Positions 29,030 through 40,399 of a stretch of DNA of 40,399 nucleotides are shown here, piece by piece. Origin of the DNA: Parasitella parasitica (Eukaryota; Mucoromycota; Mucoromycetes; Mucorales; Mucoraceae); NCBI GenBank assembly GCA_025201805.1, contig MU619399.1:14202-54600 (forward strand), read 5' to 3'. The notes below the pieces were generated by a model. It worked only from the letters and a program-made list of their open reading frames with translations, was not told where the DNA came from and made no database searches. The first letter of the stretch is position 1; every line of letters starts with the position of its first letter. The position numbers and the translations under genes are program-made.

Positions 29030-31398
29030 ATGTCGAGCACTAGTACAAGAATAAAAGTAATCCAGCAGCACTTGACCCCTCGGCAAAGGCAGGCGCAAGC
29101 AGTAGAGTAAGTTCCATGCAGTCATCTACGTCGCCCTGAACTAATCACATTCTATTCAACAGCCCTGTTAATAGTATGAATGAAGAGCGCGCAAAAGCCG
29201 CCTTTCACATTCGTGAATTAACATATCTTCTCGACGGTGGTGAAAAATCAACGTTGGTGAGTTGAGGCTGAGTAAAACCCCAGGTGCAAATGTATGCTAA
29301 ATCACTCAAATAGCTCAAGGAACGCTTCATGCAAGACTTTGAAAGGGATCCGTTATTTAAAATGGACGATATTCATGATATCTCAAAGGAGCAACTTCGT
29401 GAAAGAACCATGGAAAAGGTAACCTTTGGGCATTGGTTTATGTCAAAGTTTAGAGGCTAAGCATTGATATACATTTAGTTTCGCTGTTTGGTGCATCATT
29501 TATCAAACGAAAGCCTTGATATTTTCAGAAAGAGAATGGAGATTGTCAGCTTGATTGACCCCGGATTCTGGACCAGATTCGGCGTTCACTGTGAGTTTGC
29601 CACATTGTCATAATCAAGAATGTATACTAAATTCCAAGACGTAGATGGCTTATTCGTGGGTGCTTTACAGAGTAACGCCACTTCTGGCCAACTTGGCTAT
29701 TGGTTTGAAAAAGGAGCTCTATCGTTATCTGGCATGGTTGGGTGCTTTGCCATGACAGAACTTGGTCATGGGTCAAACGTCCCTGGATTGGAGACCACTG
29801 CTACATTTGATGAAGCTGCGGACCAGTTTATCATCCATACACCTACTCTCACCGCCACGAAATGGTGGATTGGTGGTGCTGCTCATAGTGCTACACACTC
29901 GGCTGTATTTGCTCAACTCATTGTAAAAGGCAAGATTTACGGAACCAAATGCTTTATCGTGCCCCTTAGAGACCCTAAGACGTATAACACACTTCCTGGT
30001 GTCAATATTGGCGATTTGGGCAAGAAAATGGGCCGTGATGGCATCGATAATGGCTATATTCAATTTACAAATGTGCGAATCCCCCGTGCATACATGTTGA
30101 TGAAGCATACCCAAGTCTCTCGTTCTGGCAATGTCAAGGAGCCGAAACTACAGCAACTGACCTATGGCGCTCTTTTACAAGGACGTGTTGCTATGGTGGT
30201 GGATAGTGGTAATGTGTCAAAAAAGGCTCTAACTATTGCCATTCGCTACGCGGCTATTCGCCGCCAATTCTCCAACTCCAAGTCAGATATCGAAACCAAA
30301 CTGCTTGATTATCCTATCCATCAAAGGCGACTGATGCCTCTAATGGCTCAAACGTTTGCCATGCTATTCACTGGAAACGAGATGACTGCTATGTTCAACA
30401 AAATGATGGGTCGTTTGGAAAATGCAAAGACTGACGATCCTGATCTTGCAGAGGTTTTAGAAATGTTGAAGGAGACTCACTCCACTAGCGCTGGCTTGAA
30501 AGCATTCTGTACCTGGAATTGTCTAAGCACAATCGAGGCTTGCCGTCAAGCTTGTGGTGGTCATGGCTACTCTGCCTACACTGGTTTGGCTGGAATGTAC
30601 CAGGATTTTGCTGTTCAGTGTACCTGGGAGGGCGATAATACCATCTTAACTTTGCAACTCGGCCGCTACTTAATCAGCAGCTATCGTGAAGCGCTTTCTG
30701 GCAAGAGGCTCTCTCCTGGTGTTGGTTACCTGAACAGCCTTGATACACTGATCGGTAAACGTTGTAGCGTTACAAATAACGAATTGCTTGTGGACCCTGC
30801 AGTGATTATTGAAGGCTGGCAGGTTGTGTGTGCCAATGTCGTTCAAAATGCTGCATTAGAGTTCCAAGAATGCATTGATCGCGGCCTTGACGTCGATGAT
30901 GCTTATGAGCAATGCTCTCAATCCAGGCTGTATGCTGCAAAGCTTCACTCGTATGGCTATCTGTTTAACAGATTTGTTGATGGGGTTTCCAAGGTGGAAG
31001 ACAGTTTGAAGTCTGTCTTGATGAGTGTTTGTCTTTTGTATGGCTTTTACACTGTTGAAGAAAATGCTGGTGCCTTTTTACAATACGAATACTTTTCTCC
31101 CAAGCAAGTCGAATTCATTCGTAACAAGACGAATGAGCTCTGTGGTATTGTTCGAGATCAAGCTATTCCACTCGTGGATTCATTCAATCTGAGTGATTAT
31201 ATAGTGAATAGCCCATTAGGCCGTGCTGACGGTAATGTGTATGTTCATTACTTTGACCAGATAAAACGATCAAATCCACAGGGCCCTCACCCTTACTTTG
31301 AGCGTTTAATCAAGCCTTTAATTGAGCGTCAGTTGGACAATAGCGATATTGAAGACGAGGAAGCTGGTCTTGAGAGTGAGGATGAGGATGAAGAGTAG
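29030..31398 (+). CDS. POX1: Peroxisomal acyl-CoA oxidase
   Basis: FAD enzyme for the first step of peroxisomal beta-oxidation, making trans-2-enoyl-CoA and hydrogen peroxide. Five exons, 29030-29106, 29163-29256, 29314-29418, 29479-29590 and 29639-31398, give 715 residues, normal for fungi. Motifs are MVGCFAMTELGHGSNVPGLE (FAD/substrate region), TATKWWIGGAAHSATHS, GRDGIDNGYIQFTNVRIPR, RYAAIRRQFSN, and the catalytic-Glu region ACGGHGYSAY then CTWEGDNTILTLQ. The C-terminus is an acidic tail ending EDEDEE, with no SKL-type PTS1; import would need a non-PTS1 route, as known for yeast Pox1. Introns are confined to the first fifth of the gene. Confidence 0.95.
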
Positions 31399-31648
31399 TA
31401 CATTTATATAAATTATAGACATTTTAAATAAACACAAAGACTTGAGATGGAGCCGTTTGAAACAAGGCTTTACATATGTTGTCAAATTTCACGTATTTTC
31501 ATAACCTTTGGATTTTATCCCCCATTTACAAGACCTGCGCAAATCAAAGTAATCCGAAATTTACGACATTCGTTCTCTTGCATGAATCCTTGATAATACT
31601 TGAGTTATCAAAGCTGCCTAAAACCAAGATTTTTGTATGAAAGATTTT

Positions 31649-33790
31649 TTATTCAAAGATTATAACCTTTGCAACTGAAATATGCTCATCCCATACAACT
31701 CTTTCTACGCGTGTAGCCAACTCTCCATCAACATAGACAGTAGGTAAAATACTGCTGCTGGACTCAAGCTTGAGATAGATTCTATTCTTTTTTGACATGT
31801 GAGGCTTTTTGAGAGCAATGTGAACAACTCCATGTTCATTCTCGCCAAGGCTTTCAATTTCAGACCCAGGGACAATATGGCCTGTAGATCCCATAAATTT
31901 ATCGCCCTTTGTAGAGATTTTCATAAATGTTCTTGTTTCATGAGGCTTCAAAAAGATATGAGTTTCAGATGGCAGCCAATCTACACGAGAACCGCTAATT
32001 AAGACATTGCTACGTTCGAAAAAGTGCACGTAGTTGCCATCGTCTCCCAATGGCAGATGAGCAGTGAAAGGCAATGGCGACAGGTTGCTAATAATGATAT
32101 ATCTGCGACTGTTGCATGAGTAGCTCGCTTGGTACACATCATTTCCAACAGAAACAACATCAAGCACACGCGCTTCAGGCTTAGGGAAGATAGAGCTATA
32201 AAGCTTGTGCTCTTGCTTGTCATATAAATTCACGTTGTCCGACATCAACGTGAGCTGACCAAACACAATGTTGATGACCAGGAGGGTATGCTTTTCCTCC
32301 TTTGTTAGCTTGTTGTTATCGGATCGCACAAAAAATACGTCAGGATCGCTGCCAAAGATAGTGGAGCTCATTGCCCAGCGGTTTAACGTAGAGGTGATGG
32401 CATTGTTTGTAGCAACTCGCTCACGGACATTTGCGATGCGGAGAACCGAGTGGTCCCACCAGGGAGAAGCGTCGCTGCTCACACGCGAATACTCAAACCT
32501 GCCCCAGGTAGACGGTAGCGTGACCCCAGATGCCAGTAATAGCGCTCTTTTGTGTGTCCATTTGACAATCATATCCATGGCGTCCCACAAGATTTCGCCG
32601 CGAGATTTACCACGACGTGGAATCATGGCAGCAGCGAATATAAAGTCCAGCTTTAAAATCCTATATCCCCACACATCGATGACCTGATCAAACACGTTTT
32701 CAAGGTATTTGCAAGCGCCCTCATTGTAAATGTCAATGGCATAGAATCCACCCCAATTAGGACCTGCAACAACAAACGAACCGTCCGGGTGCTTTAAAAG
32801 CCAATCTGGGTGATCCTTGACAATCTTACTCTTGAACCCGACAGCATACGGCGCCAACCAGATACCCGGTATATAGTTTTGCTCCTTAATCTCATCAGCA
32901 AGTTTCTTCATGCCACGAGGAAACTTTACAGGATCCACATCCAGCCAATCGCCAATCTGCTGCTCGAATCCATCGTCTATCTGGAAGACATCGATAGGAT
33001 ACTTGTGCTGCTTGAAGGCATTCAGACTTGACAACACATCGTCCTCTGTAACCCGCTCATAAAAATTGTACCAAGAAGACCAGCCTGTCAAGTGGCGAGG
33101 ATGTCTAAATTCATGCTTGGGGTCGTAATAATCCGCATATCGCTCCCAAATAGATCTTAAAGCTTGAGAATCGTCTCTTTGCGCGACAAACAATCTGATG
33201 CTCAATGTCTCCCCCTTGTCCAACTGTTTGCCATCAATGTCCTTGTACAAACTGAATTTGTTGTTGTTCAAATCTGCCTTGTAATACGTATATCCAGACT
33301 CCTCGGATGTCGACCCAAAGAATACAATGTGGTTTGATTCTGTGTGTCGCAGATAAGTATAACCGGTAGAATGGATGTGTCCTGGTTGCCCGGAATAATT
33401 GAAAAAGTCGTAATCGCCCTGGAGGTTGAATTGGGTGATCCAGGACACGACACTGGGGATGGCAGAAAGTCGGCCATGTGGGCCCATTTCTTTTGTGGTA
33501 CTCCAGCACTGGAAGCCTTCTGCCAACATGACCTGCTGCTGCAGGCTCATTTCGTATTCAATTTCCAAATGCTTCAAGATAATTTGATCTTCTAGAGGCG
33601 TGAATTCATATACGACTTGATAGTTGTCAGGGTCAAGCTGTTGAACAGATTTGTCGACTTTCAGCTGGCCGATGGTTGCCACAGTCTGCAGCAACGGGTG
33701 AGTTAAGCTAGTCTCGGAACCGTTTACAGTGTATTTAATATGAGCGATTGAAGGTGTTTCTAGCAGCAACGTTTCATAAGGCGTTGTCAT
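31649..33790 (-). CDS. GH36-family alpha-galactosidase, intracellular, intronless
   Basis: Hydrolyses alpha-1,6-galactosides such as melibiose or raffinose, or a related activity within GH36 (alpha-N-acetylgalactosaminidase-like and raffinose-synthase branches share the fold). One uninterrupted frame of 713 residues. An N-terminal beta-sandwich (~1-230) precedes the TIM barrel: GWSSWYNFYE (~237), VFQIDDGFE (~268), IPGIWLAPY (~308), ILKLDFIFAA with the expected nucleophile Asp ~382, and SRVSSDASPWW with acid/base Asp ~440. A C-terminal beta domain closes the protein. No signal peptide is seen (MTTPYETLLLET), so it should be cytosolic. It lacks introns, unlike every other large gene here. A 78-nt A run (plus strand) lies 10 bp before its start codon. 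Confidence 0.9.
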   Translation of the reverse strand: MTTPYETLLLETPSIAHIKYTVNGSETSLTHPLLQTVATIGQLKVDKSVQQLDPDNYQVVYEFTPLEDQIILKHLEIEYEMSLQQQVMLAEGFQCWSTTKEMGPHGRLSAIPSVVSWITQFNLQGDYDFFNYSGQPGHIHSTGYTYLRHTESNHIVFFGSTSEESGYTYYKADLNNNKFSLYKDIDGKQLDKGETLSIRLFVAQRDDSQALRSIWERYADYYDPKHEFRHPRHLTGWSSWYNFYERVTEDDVLSSLNAFKQHKYPIDVFQIDDGFEQQIGDWLDVDPVKFPRGMKKLADEIKEQNYIPGIWLAPYAVGFKSKIVKDHPDWLLKHPDGSFVVAGPNWGGFYAIDIYNEGACKYLENVFDQVIDVWGYRILKLDFIFAAAMIPRRGKSRGEILWDAMDMIVKWTHKRALLLASGVTLPSTWGRFEYSRVSSDASPWWDHSVLRIANVRERVATNNAITSTLNRWAMSSTIFGSDPDVFFVRSDNNKLTKEEKHTLLVINIVFGQLTLMSDNVNLYDKQEHKLYSSIFPKPEARVLDVVSVGNDVYQASYSCNSRRYIIISNLSPLPFTAHLPLGDDGNYVHFFERSNVLISGSRVDWLPSETHIFLKPHETRTFMKISTKGDKFMGSTGHIVPGSEIESLGENEHGVVHIALKKPHMSKKNRIYLKLESSSSILPTVYVDGELATRVERVVWDEHISVAKVIIFE

Positions 33791-33798
33791 CGTATATA

Positions 33799-33799
<1 letters not shown>

Positions 33800-33877
<78 letters not shown>
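33800..33877. repeat. 78-nt homopolymer A tract
   Basis: Uninterrupted A run on the plus strand (T on the coding strand of both flanking genes). It lies between the COQ5 stop (33934) and the GH36 start (33790) and so occupies over half of the only available promoter space. Such tracts exclude nucleosomes. The length may be inaccurate because of sequencing or assembly. Confidence 0.9.
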
Positions 33878-33879
<2 letters not shown>

Positions 33880-33933
33880 ATGGAAGTTTTTATTTTATTC
33901 TTTTCATGTAGGCCAGGCGGTCATTGTGAAACG

Positions 33934-35064
<1,131 letters not shown>

Positions 35065-36759
35065 ATGAAGTTTGTGTAAACAAAATGAGGGTAAAACTGC
35101 AAATATACCATGCAAGCTCAACCTTGCATGTGACGGCAGAAAGCCGCCATACTGACAGGCCCCGGGGTGCTGCTTCCAACCCCCAAGAAAGGGAGGGGTT
35201 TCTTGTCATCAACGAAACAATCAGTTTGGGCAAAAATAATTGTCGCTTTCAAAAAATCATATTGTCCATTCCCAAAAACCATAATATTCATTTGGGCAAA
35301 TATGGTTGTATGAAAAAGAAGATTTTTATATGAGTATGTCAGTTAGAACATGAAACTTTATTTGAGTAAATACCGGTATATGAAGAAGTGAGTTTTATGA
35401 TCGTAGTTGATTATTTGCCGCTTGGAGTGATTGCAAAAGCCATGCAGATCACTAACTAGTGACATGAATTAACATTATACTTCTTCCTTTCACTCTAGTC
35501 CTTTACAGTGACTTGGCCCACTCTGAAAAAAGCAAACGACATCGTTCTTAAAGCATTTTTTTATCTGCAAATCTGGTGTGCATGACACACTGGCTTCAAA
35601 CAATCTGGACAAACCTAATGGTAATAAAAGTTGTATCCACATTAACTACAGTATCTTTCTTCAGAATAGACAGAAATCAGTTTGCCCACGTGAGGCCACT
35701 CGTCCAGTCTGGACTGATTTTGTTGAGGTTCGCAGGGCCATACCTCACAAATCAAATGTGCTGCGATTAATAGCTCTCATTTCATACGGTGCCAGTTCCT
35801 TTTTCCGAATTTATATTGTTATCTTATGATCTTCATATGGTGATGCTTAATGTAGTTTTTTGCTTACTAACTTTGGGTCTGTTTCCTTATTTTTTTTTTT
35901 TTTATCTAATATGTTTGTAGCATAAAGCAGTGATTTACTTTATTTGAAATTGAATATTTAGAATTTCTGATACAATTTTTCAATTTGAAGTATGTGTATC
36001 ACTACGATTTGATCTAGCAAAGCCAGTATTATGTTCTGTTTGATACTGTTGTTTCCGTATAGCTGGAACTAAGTTTGTTTGTTGTAATGAGTTAGCCACA
36101 GCATTTATGTTCAGAAATAAGCACAGTTAGGATGACATATAATCGGTTTCTTACAAGACATGTAACGATGATAGGTATATTGAAGAGTACCAAAATTCAA
36201 CAACAATTTAAGACTATTAGTAAATTAAAAAAAAAGATGTTGCTCAAAAAGCTTCAGTATTCACTGCTTTCATTACTTCTTGAGCAGTCTGTATCATGCA
36301 ATTCAATCCTGTAGTGTACATTTAATTTTTTTTTAATAAACTATTATTATTGTTATGTCAAAAGTCTGATAAAATAAATCTGCCAAAGAATTACACTTTT
36401 ATTCATAATACATCGAGAGATGTATTATATACACATTTATTACACTAGGGTTCCACTGTCTAACTGCATAATGTAAATCATGACTACCCATGATTTACTG
36501 TAAGACCCTGGTGTGATGAAGTACAATTATCTAGTAGTAAGGGTAGAATGATGTACTATGTTAATGGACAGTTGGTGTATCTAATTGTTGACATTGCTAT
36601 CAGGGTTAACATATTATTAATTAGAACGGAGTGTACAGCTTAACATATTATGTATTATTTGAAAGGTTGCTATAAGTAGATTTATAGTTGAAATGGATCT
36701 TTCTTTATTGTTATAAACTTTTAAGGTATTTATACTAAATGATATTGTGAAATACATTC
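35065..36759. other. Gene-poor region
   Basis: No supported gene. A GC-rich patch lies at 35155-35200. A weak open frame at 35578-35829 includes PREATRPVWTDFVEVRRAIPH, which reads coding-like but is unrecognised; it may be transposon debris. A T-run is at 35890-35903. The rest is AT-rich. Confidence 0.4.
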
Positions 36760-37262
36760 ACTATGATGATCTGCATTCCACTTCTAGATTCATCCAGTTA
36801 CCTTAAATTGATATAAACTACATATGCGCACAGATAATAAGATGTGCAATACAGATTTATACTATATAAGATATAAGCTAGAGATGGCACCATTAGGATG
36901 GATGACGCTATAGACTGATACTTATATCTCGACACGAGCCTTAGACATTTACTAGATTTAGTATATGCTACGAGCTTATGCTATATAAGATCTATGCTTC
37001 AGATGCGTATTCCCAGTTTCTAGATACGCACTACAAGACATATACTTATATCCATGATACTAGCTACAGATACATAATGTACTACAGACTTGTACAATAT
37101 GTGCAATGCTATAGATATGCTTATGATATGTTATAGACATGCTACATATACCGATATATGCTAAGATGAATACCAAGTGATATACACTCAGACATGTACT
37201 ATTAATATAGACTGGATAAGACTATACAAGGAATGATATACGCTTATGGATCGATATTAATA
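36760..37262. repeat. Diverged quasi-repetitive tract built on TATGCTA/ATATAAGAT words
   Basis: About 500 bp in which short words recur at irregular spacing: CTATATAAGAT (36864 and 36982 areas), TATGCTA, GATATGCTTATG, AGACATGTACT and TACAGACTTGTAC. Purine/pyrimidine alternation is high and long open frames are absent. It resembles an eroded satellite or transposon noncoding region. Unit length could not be fixed by eye. Confidence 0.45.
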
Positions 37263-37545
37263 ATCTTCGCATAGAAGATTGATCAGGGTACTACCTCGGG
37301 TAAAGTCTATCTCCTCACTCAAATAGATTTAAGTTATCTTGAGTCTGCTGATGTGTAGGTTAGCACAAAGTTAAGATGCTAGTTACGCAGTATTGTCGTA
37401 CATGTTAAATTGCGAGAATAGAACATTTATCCACAGTTTAAGTATATAAAGGTTCATCTACCTGGCCAGTAGATGAACTGGAGCTTTATACACCTGTCGA
37501 TTTGATAATAAAACCTATACCTTATCAAGTTGACTTTATTGTTTT
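37263..37545 (+). other. LTR-like promoter/poly(A) module
   Basis: In the space of 75 bp the plus strand shows a TATA box (TATATAAAGG, 37443-37452), a perfect hairpin (GTTCATCTAC, 7-nt loop, GTAGATGAAC; 37452-37478) and AATAAA (37507-37512). This TATA, stem-loop and poly(A)-signal order is that of an LTR R region. No second copy was found in the window, and the neighbouring pol relic is on the opposite strand, so it may be a solo LTR of a different element. Confidence 0.35.
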
Positions 37546-37582
37546 TTTATTATAATTTTTTTCCGTGAATCCATATAACAAT

Positions 37583-38720
37583 TTATACCGATTCCACAAC
37601 GATTGCTAAACACTCGATTTCAGTGGAGCTGTAATTCTGTTCTGCAGTGGTTAGTGTTTTGCTTGCAAACGCTATTGGCTTTCCATTCTGTACTAGACAG
37701 ACTCCTAAACTCGTGTTCGATCCATCGCAATGCAAGTCATAAGGGCAGCTCGGGTTTGGGTACACCAGTGTTGGTAATGTCATCAATTCCTGCCTAATAC
37801 TGTCGAAAGCTTCTTGTTGGAACCATTGACATTTCTTGGTTGTGATCTTGAGGTTGTATCTATTTAGCCGTTCCATCACCCGAGTGACATCTTCTACGTG
37901 TTCTTCATAGGTCCTGCTGAAGATTAAAATATCATCACAAAAGTTGCACGTTCTAGGTAATCCTTTTAACACGATCGACATTAACCTGGCAAAGCTGCTT
38001 GGTCCCGTAGAAATCCCGTAAGGTAGTGAAGTAAACTCGTATAATAAGGACCCGTTGGCTTGGAACGCCGTTCGCTTTCTGCTGCCGTCTGTGCTATTCA
38101 AAGGTAGTAGTTGCCAAAATCCTGACTTCAAGTAGCGATATATCCGGGAAGCTTTTCTAAGAAGTCTGGAATTAGTGGTAATGGGAACTCATCCTTTATG
38201 ACGACCTTGTTGAGGTTTCGGTAATCGACACAGAATCTGAACGTTACATCTGGTTTCTTGATCAGTATGACGGGCGAACACCAATCGCTCTGGCTAGGTA
38301 CTATAACTCCTCCTTTCGCCAGCATAGTTTTCACCTCGGCTGCGCTTGCTGCGTTCTCTGCTGCTGATCTTCTAAAATCCCTGGTGACAATGGGCTTTGC
38401 ATCTCCAGTGTTGATGGAATGTTTGTATAGTGCTGTAGTCTTGTTCTGTATTGTCGCCTCGCTGGTCAGGTTCGGGAGCTTCTTTAATATCTCGTCCACT
38501 GTCGTTTCCATGTTGTTGGTGAATTTCACTTGATTCCTTGGCTTGTATAATGATGTCTTATATAGCTTCTTTTTCCAACCAATCCATTCCTAGAATGATG
38601 TCCTCATTTTGTTGTTCTACCACATAAACATACGCTTTACTTTGTTCTTCCGTGCCGAATGTAAAATTCATGATTGCCTTCTTTGTCGTCACTATGGCCT
38701 CCTGGATGTTCTCGGTAAAC
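37583..38720 (-). pseudogene. Ty3/gypsy retrotransposon pol relic
   Basis: Minus-strand remnants in order: end of the aspartic-protease region (QNEDIILGMDWL, about 38577-38610), reverse transcriptase (KPDVTFRFCVDYRNLNKVVIK; LKSGFWQLLPLN; LPYGISTGPSSFARL; FCDDILIFS) and the start of RNase H (CDGSNTSLGVCLVQNG; ASKTLTTAEQNYSSTEIECLAIV). Defects: a frame change near 38128-38145 just before LKSGFW, a stop before the GMDWL block joins the RT frame, Cys-Asp-Asp in place of the usual Leu/Val-Asp-Asp, and a missing connection segment between KKCQWFQ and QEAFDSI. No gag or integrase was found. Described as an inactive relic of a fungal transposon. Confidence 0.85.
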
Positions 38721-39990
38721 ATAAATGTGCTCAGATGGGAACATTATTAGGGTCATGGGAGTATTTATGTGCTTGTGAGAACTTAAATAATTTTGCCACA
38801 GAATGTGCGTTTATAAAAAAAAAGTTGAGATAGCTCATTTTTAATGACATAATATTGTTTCTGAGACATTTCGGTTTTTTTTTGTGCTGGTAGTAACATT
38901 TGCTACCAAATATTTGTTGAGATATTGCATTCCAAAGATCGCATCTGTTTTGAGTAAAAGTTTATTTATGCTCTCACGATCATACAAATGTTCATCTGAA
39001 AGCAAAAAGTGACGAAGAAATACCTATTTCTAACCAAAGTGTTGTTCAAAATGTTGAAGAGAACGCTGGTGGTAATAATGCTAGCTGTCAGGAACTGTGA
39101 GCTTGGCAAGATAATTGATTCGGTGAGTGTATTTATTATAAAAGACTTGATATTGATAATAGACTTAGGATAATTGACAAGGAAAGAAAAGAGTAATGAA
39201 AGTGAATCGTATTTATATCTTTCGATATGAAACACGATTACTAATAATTACATGGGAACTAGATGCAGTTCCGTTACATAAACACATGGGACCTGCGTAA
39301 GGTTTGGTTACATAATTCGTGGGGCATGAGCTCAATGGTGTAGGTTTCAGTCGGGAAGAGTCGTGGGTAACATTGATTGCTTGGCGTGAGTCTTGATTGG
39401 TGATGGTTTCACTTGGTGTGGGATATCGAAACATGAGAAGCTTGGCATAAGTCTTGATTGGTGTTTGTCTTGAACTGTGGAACATTACATGGTTTATGAT
39501 TATGCAGTGCTTGAGTACGCATGAATCACATGTGATCTACACACTGACATAATCTCGATCTGCATGAATTCTTGATATACTTTGACAGGCGTAGTTCATG
39601 ACACTAGCACCAGTAGCAATATACTTCAATAAAGTATATATTTTGTTTGTACATGTTTGCTTTCAAATTTTGAGATGATCTCTTGTAGCGGTGTTTTTCC
39701 ATTGGCTTCTTTCTGCATGCTTAGCCCAAAACATTGCATATTGTGATGACCGAATGCATATTTTAGCTTCTTTGTTAGCTCTCCTTGGCCTTTTTCTTTT
39801 GTTTTATCTATCTTTTTACAACTTTATGAGCTGGTATTTTAACTTAAAAAACATACAACGTTAGCACATTTGTGCCAAATATAAGTACATTATACAGAGT
39901 AATAACATCTTCACGTATCTGTAGTTTCATCACTCAAGAAATTGTAACTTCTTTTTCATTATAAAGGAAAAGCTTTCAGTATAACTTGGT
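38721..39990. other. AT-rich flank with no supported gene
   Basis: It holds weak minus-strand open frames (38966-39235, 39213-39485) without recognised motifs and two imperfect direct repeats around CTTGATTGGTG (about 39349-39400 and 39430-39470). Part of it may belong to the pol relic's missing 5' half, but no LTR pair could be matched. Confidence 0.4.
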
Positions 39991-39997
39991 AAGAAGA

Positions 39998-40379
39998 AAT
40001 GATACGCTACATATTTTATGTATTGCTATTATCATGGTGTACAGTATGTATTCGAGTTTATTCTAACAAACTATTAATCCTTTTGTCAATAATATATAGA
40101 GGCTCTACTCAGTTTAATCTTTCATATGAGAGCATGGTATTGCTATGTGTATTAAATTGTTTGTAGCAACTAAATGACTGACTACTTTTACTGCTGAATA
40201 TAGGCAATAGCTAAAGATGATGCTATGTATGAAAATTGTTTTTGCATTATACGTCGTTTGGGTGTCAATGTCAAGGTAGTTTTGAGTACTTTTTGGCTTG
40301 CTTCTTTTGCTTTATTAACATACATACACTAAAATTAGATTTCTTCTATTATTTAGGCATGCTACAGGTATAATTTTGT
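39998..40379 (+). CDS. Possible 5' exons of a small secreted-type protein running off the edge
   Basis: Three short open segments are bounded by plausible splice signals: an ATG segment MIRYIFYVLLLSWCT (39998-40042) that looks like a signal peptide, GSTQFNLSYESM (about 40100-40137) and AIAKDDAMYENCFCIIRRLG (40204-40275, VNVK at its end), followed by a pyrimidine-rich acceptor near 40355. The last two join in phase, but the first does not join the second with the sites I see. Unrecognised and incomplete. Confidence 0.25.
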
Positions 40380-40399
40380 GCCCAGTATCTGAACATGTA

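Noticed and set aside
31649-33877. GH36 as a retrocopy because it is intronless and next to a poly(A) run
   Set aside because: The A run is at the 5' side of the gene and is T on its coding strand; a retrocopy would have A at the 3' end.

Overview
The window reads as a nuclear contig from an early-diverging fungus, most likely Mucoromycota (Mucorales). Genes are dense and mostly carry one to five short introns of about 40-70 bp. Many are head-to-head pairs sharing promoters of a few hundred bases. Intergenic DNA is AT-rich, and the repeats include a decayed Tc1/mariner element and a Ty3/gypsy relic. The phylum call is inference from gene style and content; no rRNA or tRNA was recognised. Exon boundaries were placed by hand from GT-AG signals, reading-frame continuity and remembered family patterns, so individual splice sites may be off.

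Layout. 1-1158: left edge, one possible exon only. 1159-3166: divergent pair SURF1/Shy1 (-) and a Nop6-like RRM protein (+). 4363-5984: ISU1 Fe-S scaffold and a Pho85-type (Pcl) cyclin, both +. 5985-11139: AT-rich accessory stretch holding a small four-exon gene with a PD-(D/E)XK-like signature and, directly behind it, a bounded but dead Tc1/mariner element (8865-10265). 11140-17465: UBA4, two MARVEL-like membrane protein paralogues and fimbrin. This block is a tandem segmental duplication whose extra fimbrin copy has decayed to a 5' fragment. 18508-20787: divergent TRM112 (-) and an RNF220-type RING protein (+). 21051-24457: PCF11 (-, N-terminus lost in a 465-nt run of N) facing a synaptobrevin whose start codon is split by an intron. 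25487-28442: an MDR oxidoreductase and a KHDC4-type KH protein (-). 29030-31398: acyl-CoA oxidase (+). 31649-35064: an intronless GH36 alpha-galactosidase and COQ5 (-). 35065-40399: gene-poor right flank with a quasi-repetitive tract, an LTR-like stretch, a broken Ty3/gypsy pol and weak exon-like pieces at the edge.

Functionally these are mostly housekeeping genes: mitochondrial biogenesis (SURF1, ISU1, COQ5), RNA metabolism (Nop6, TRM112, PCF11, KHDC4), tRNA thiolation/urmylation (UBA4), actin bundling (fimbrin), secretion (synaptobrevin) and peroxisomal beta-oxidation. There is no operon-like pathway grouping. The most informative structures are the UBA4-MARVEL-fimbrin tandem duplication, the split start codon, the possible transposon-interrupted PD-(D/E)XK family gene, and the CCAAT cluster in front of ISU1. 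I found no clear evidence of a wholly new biological system.
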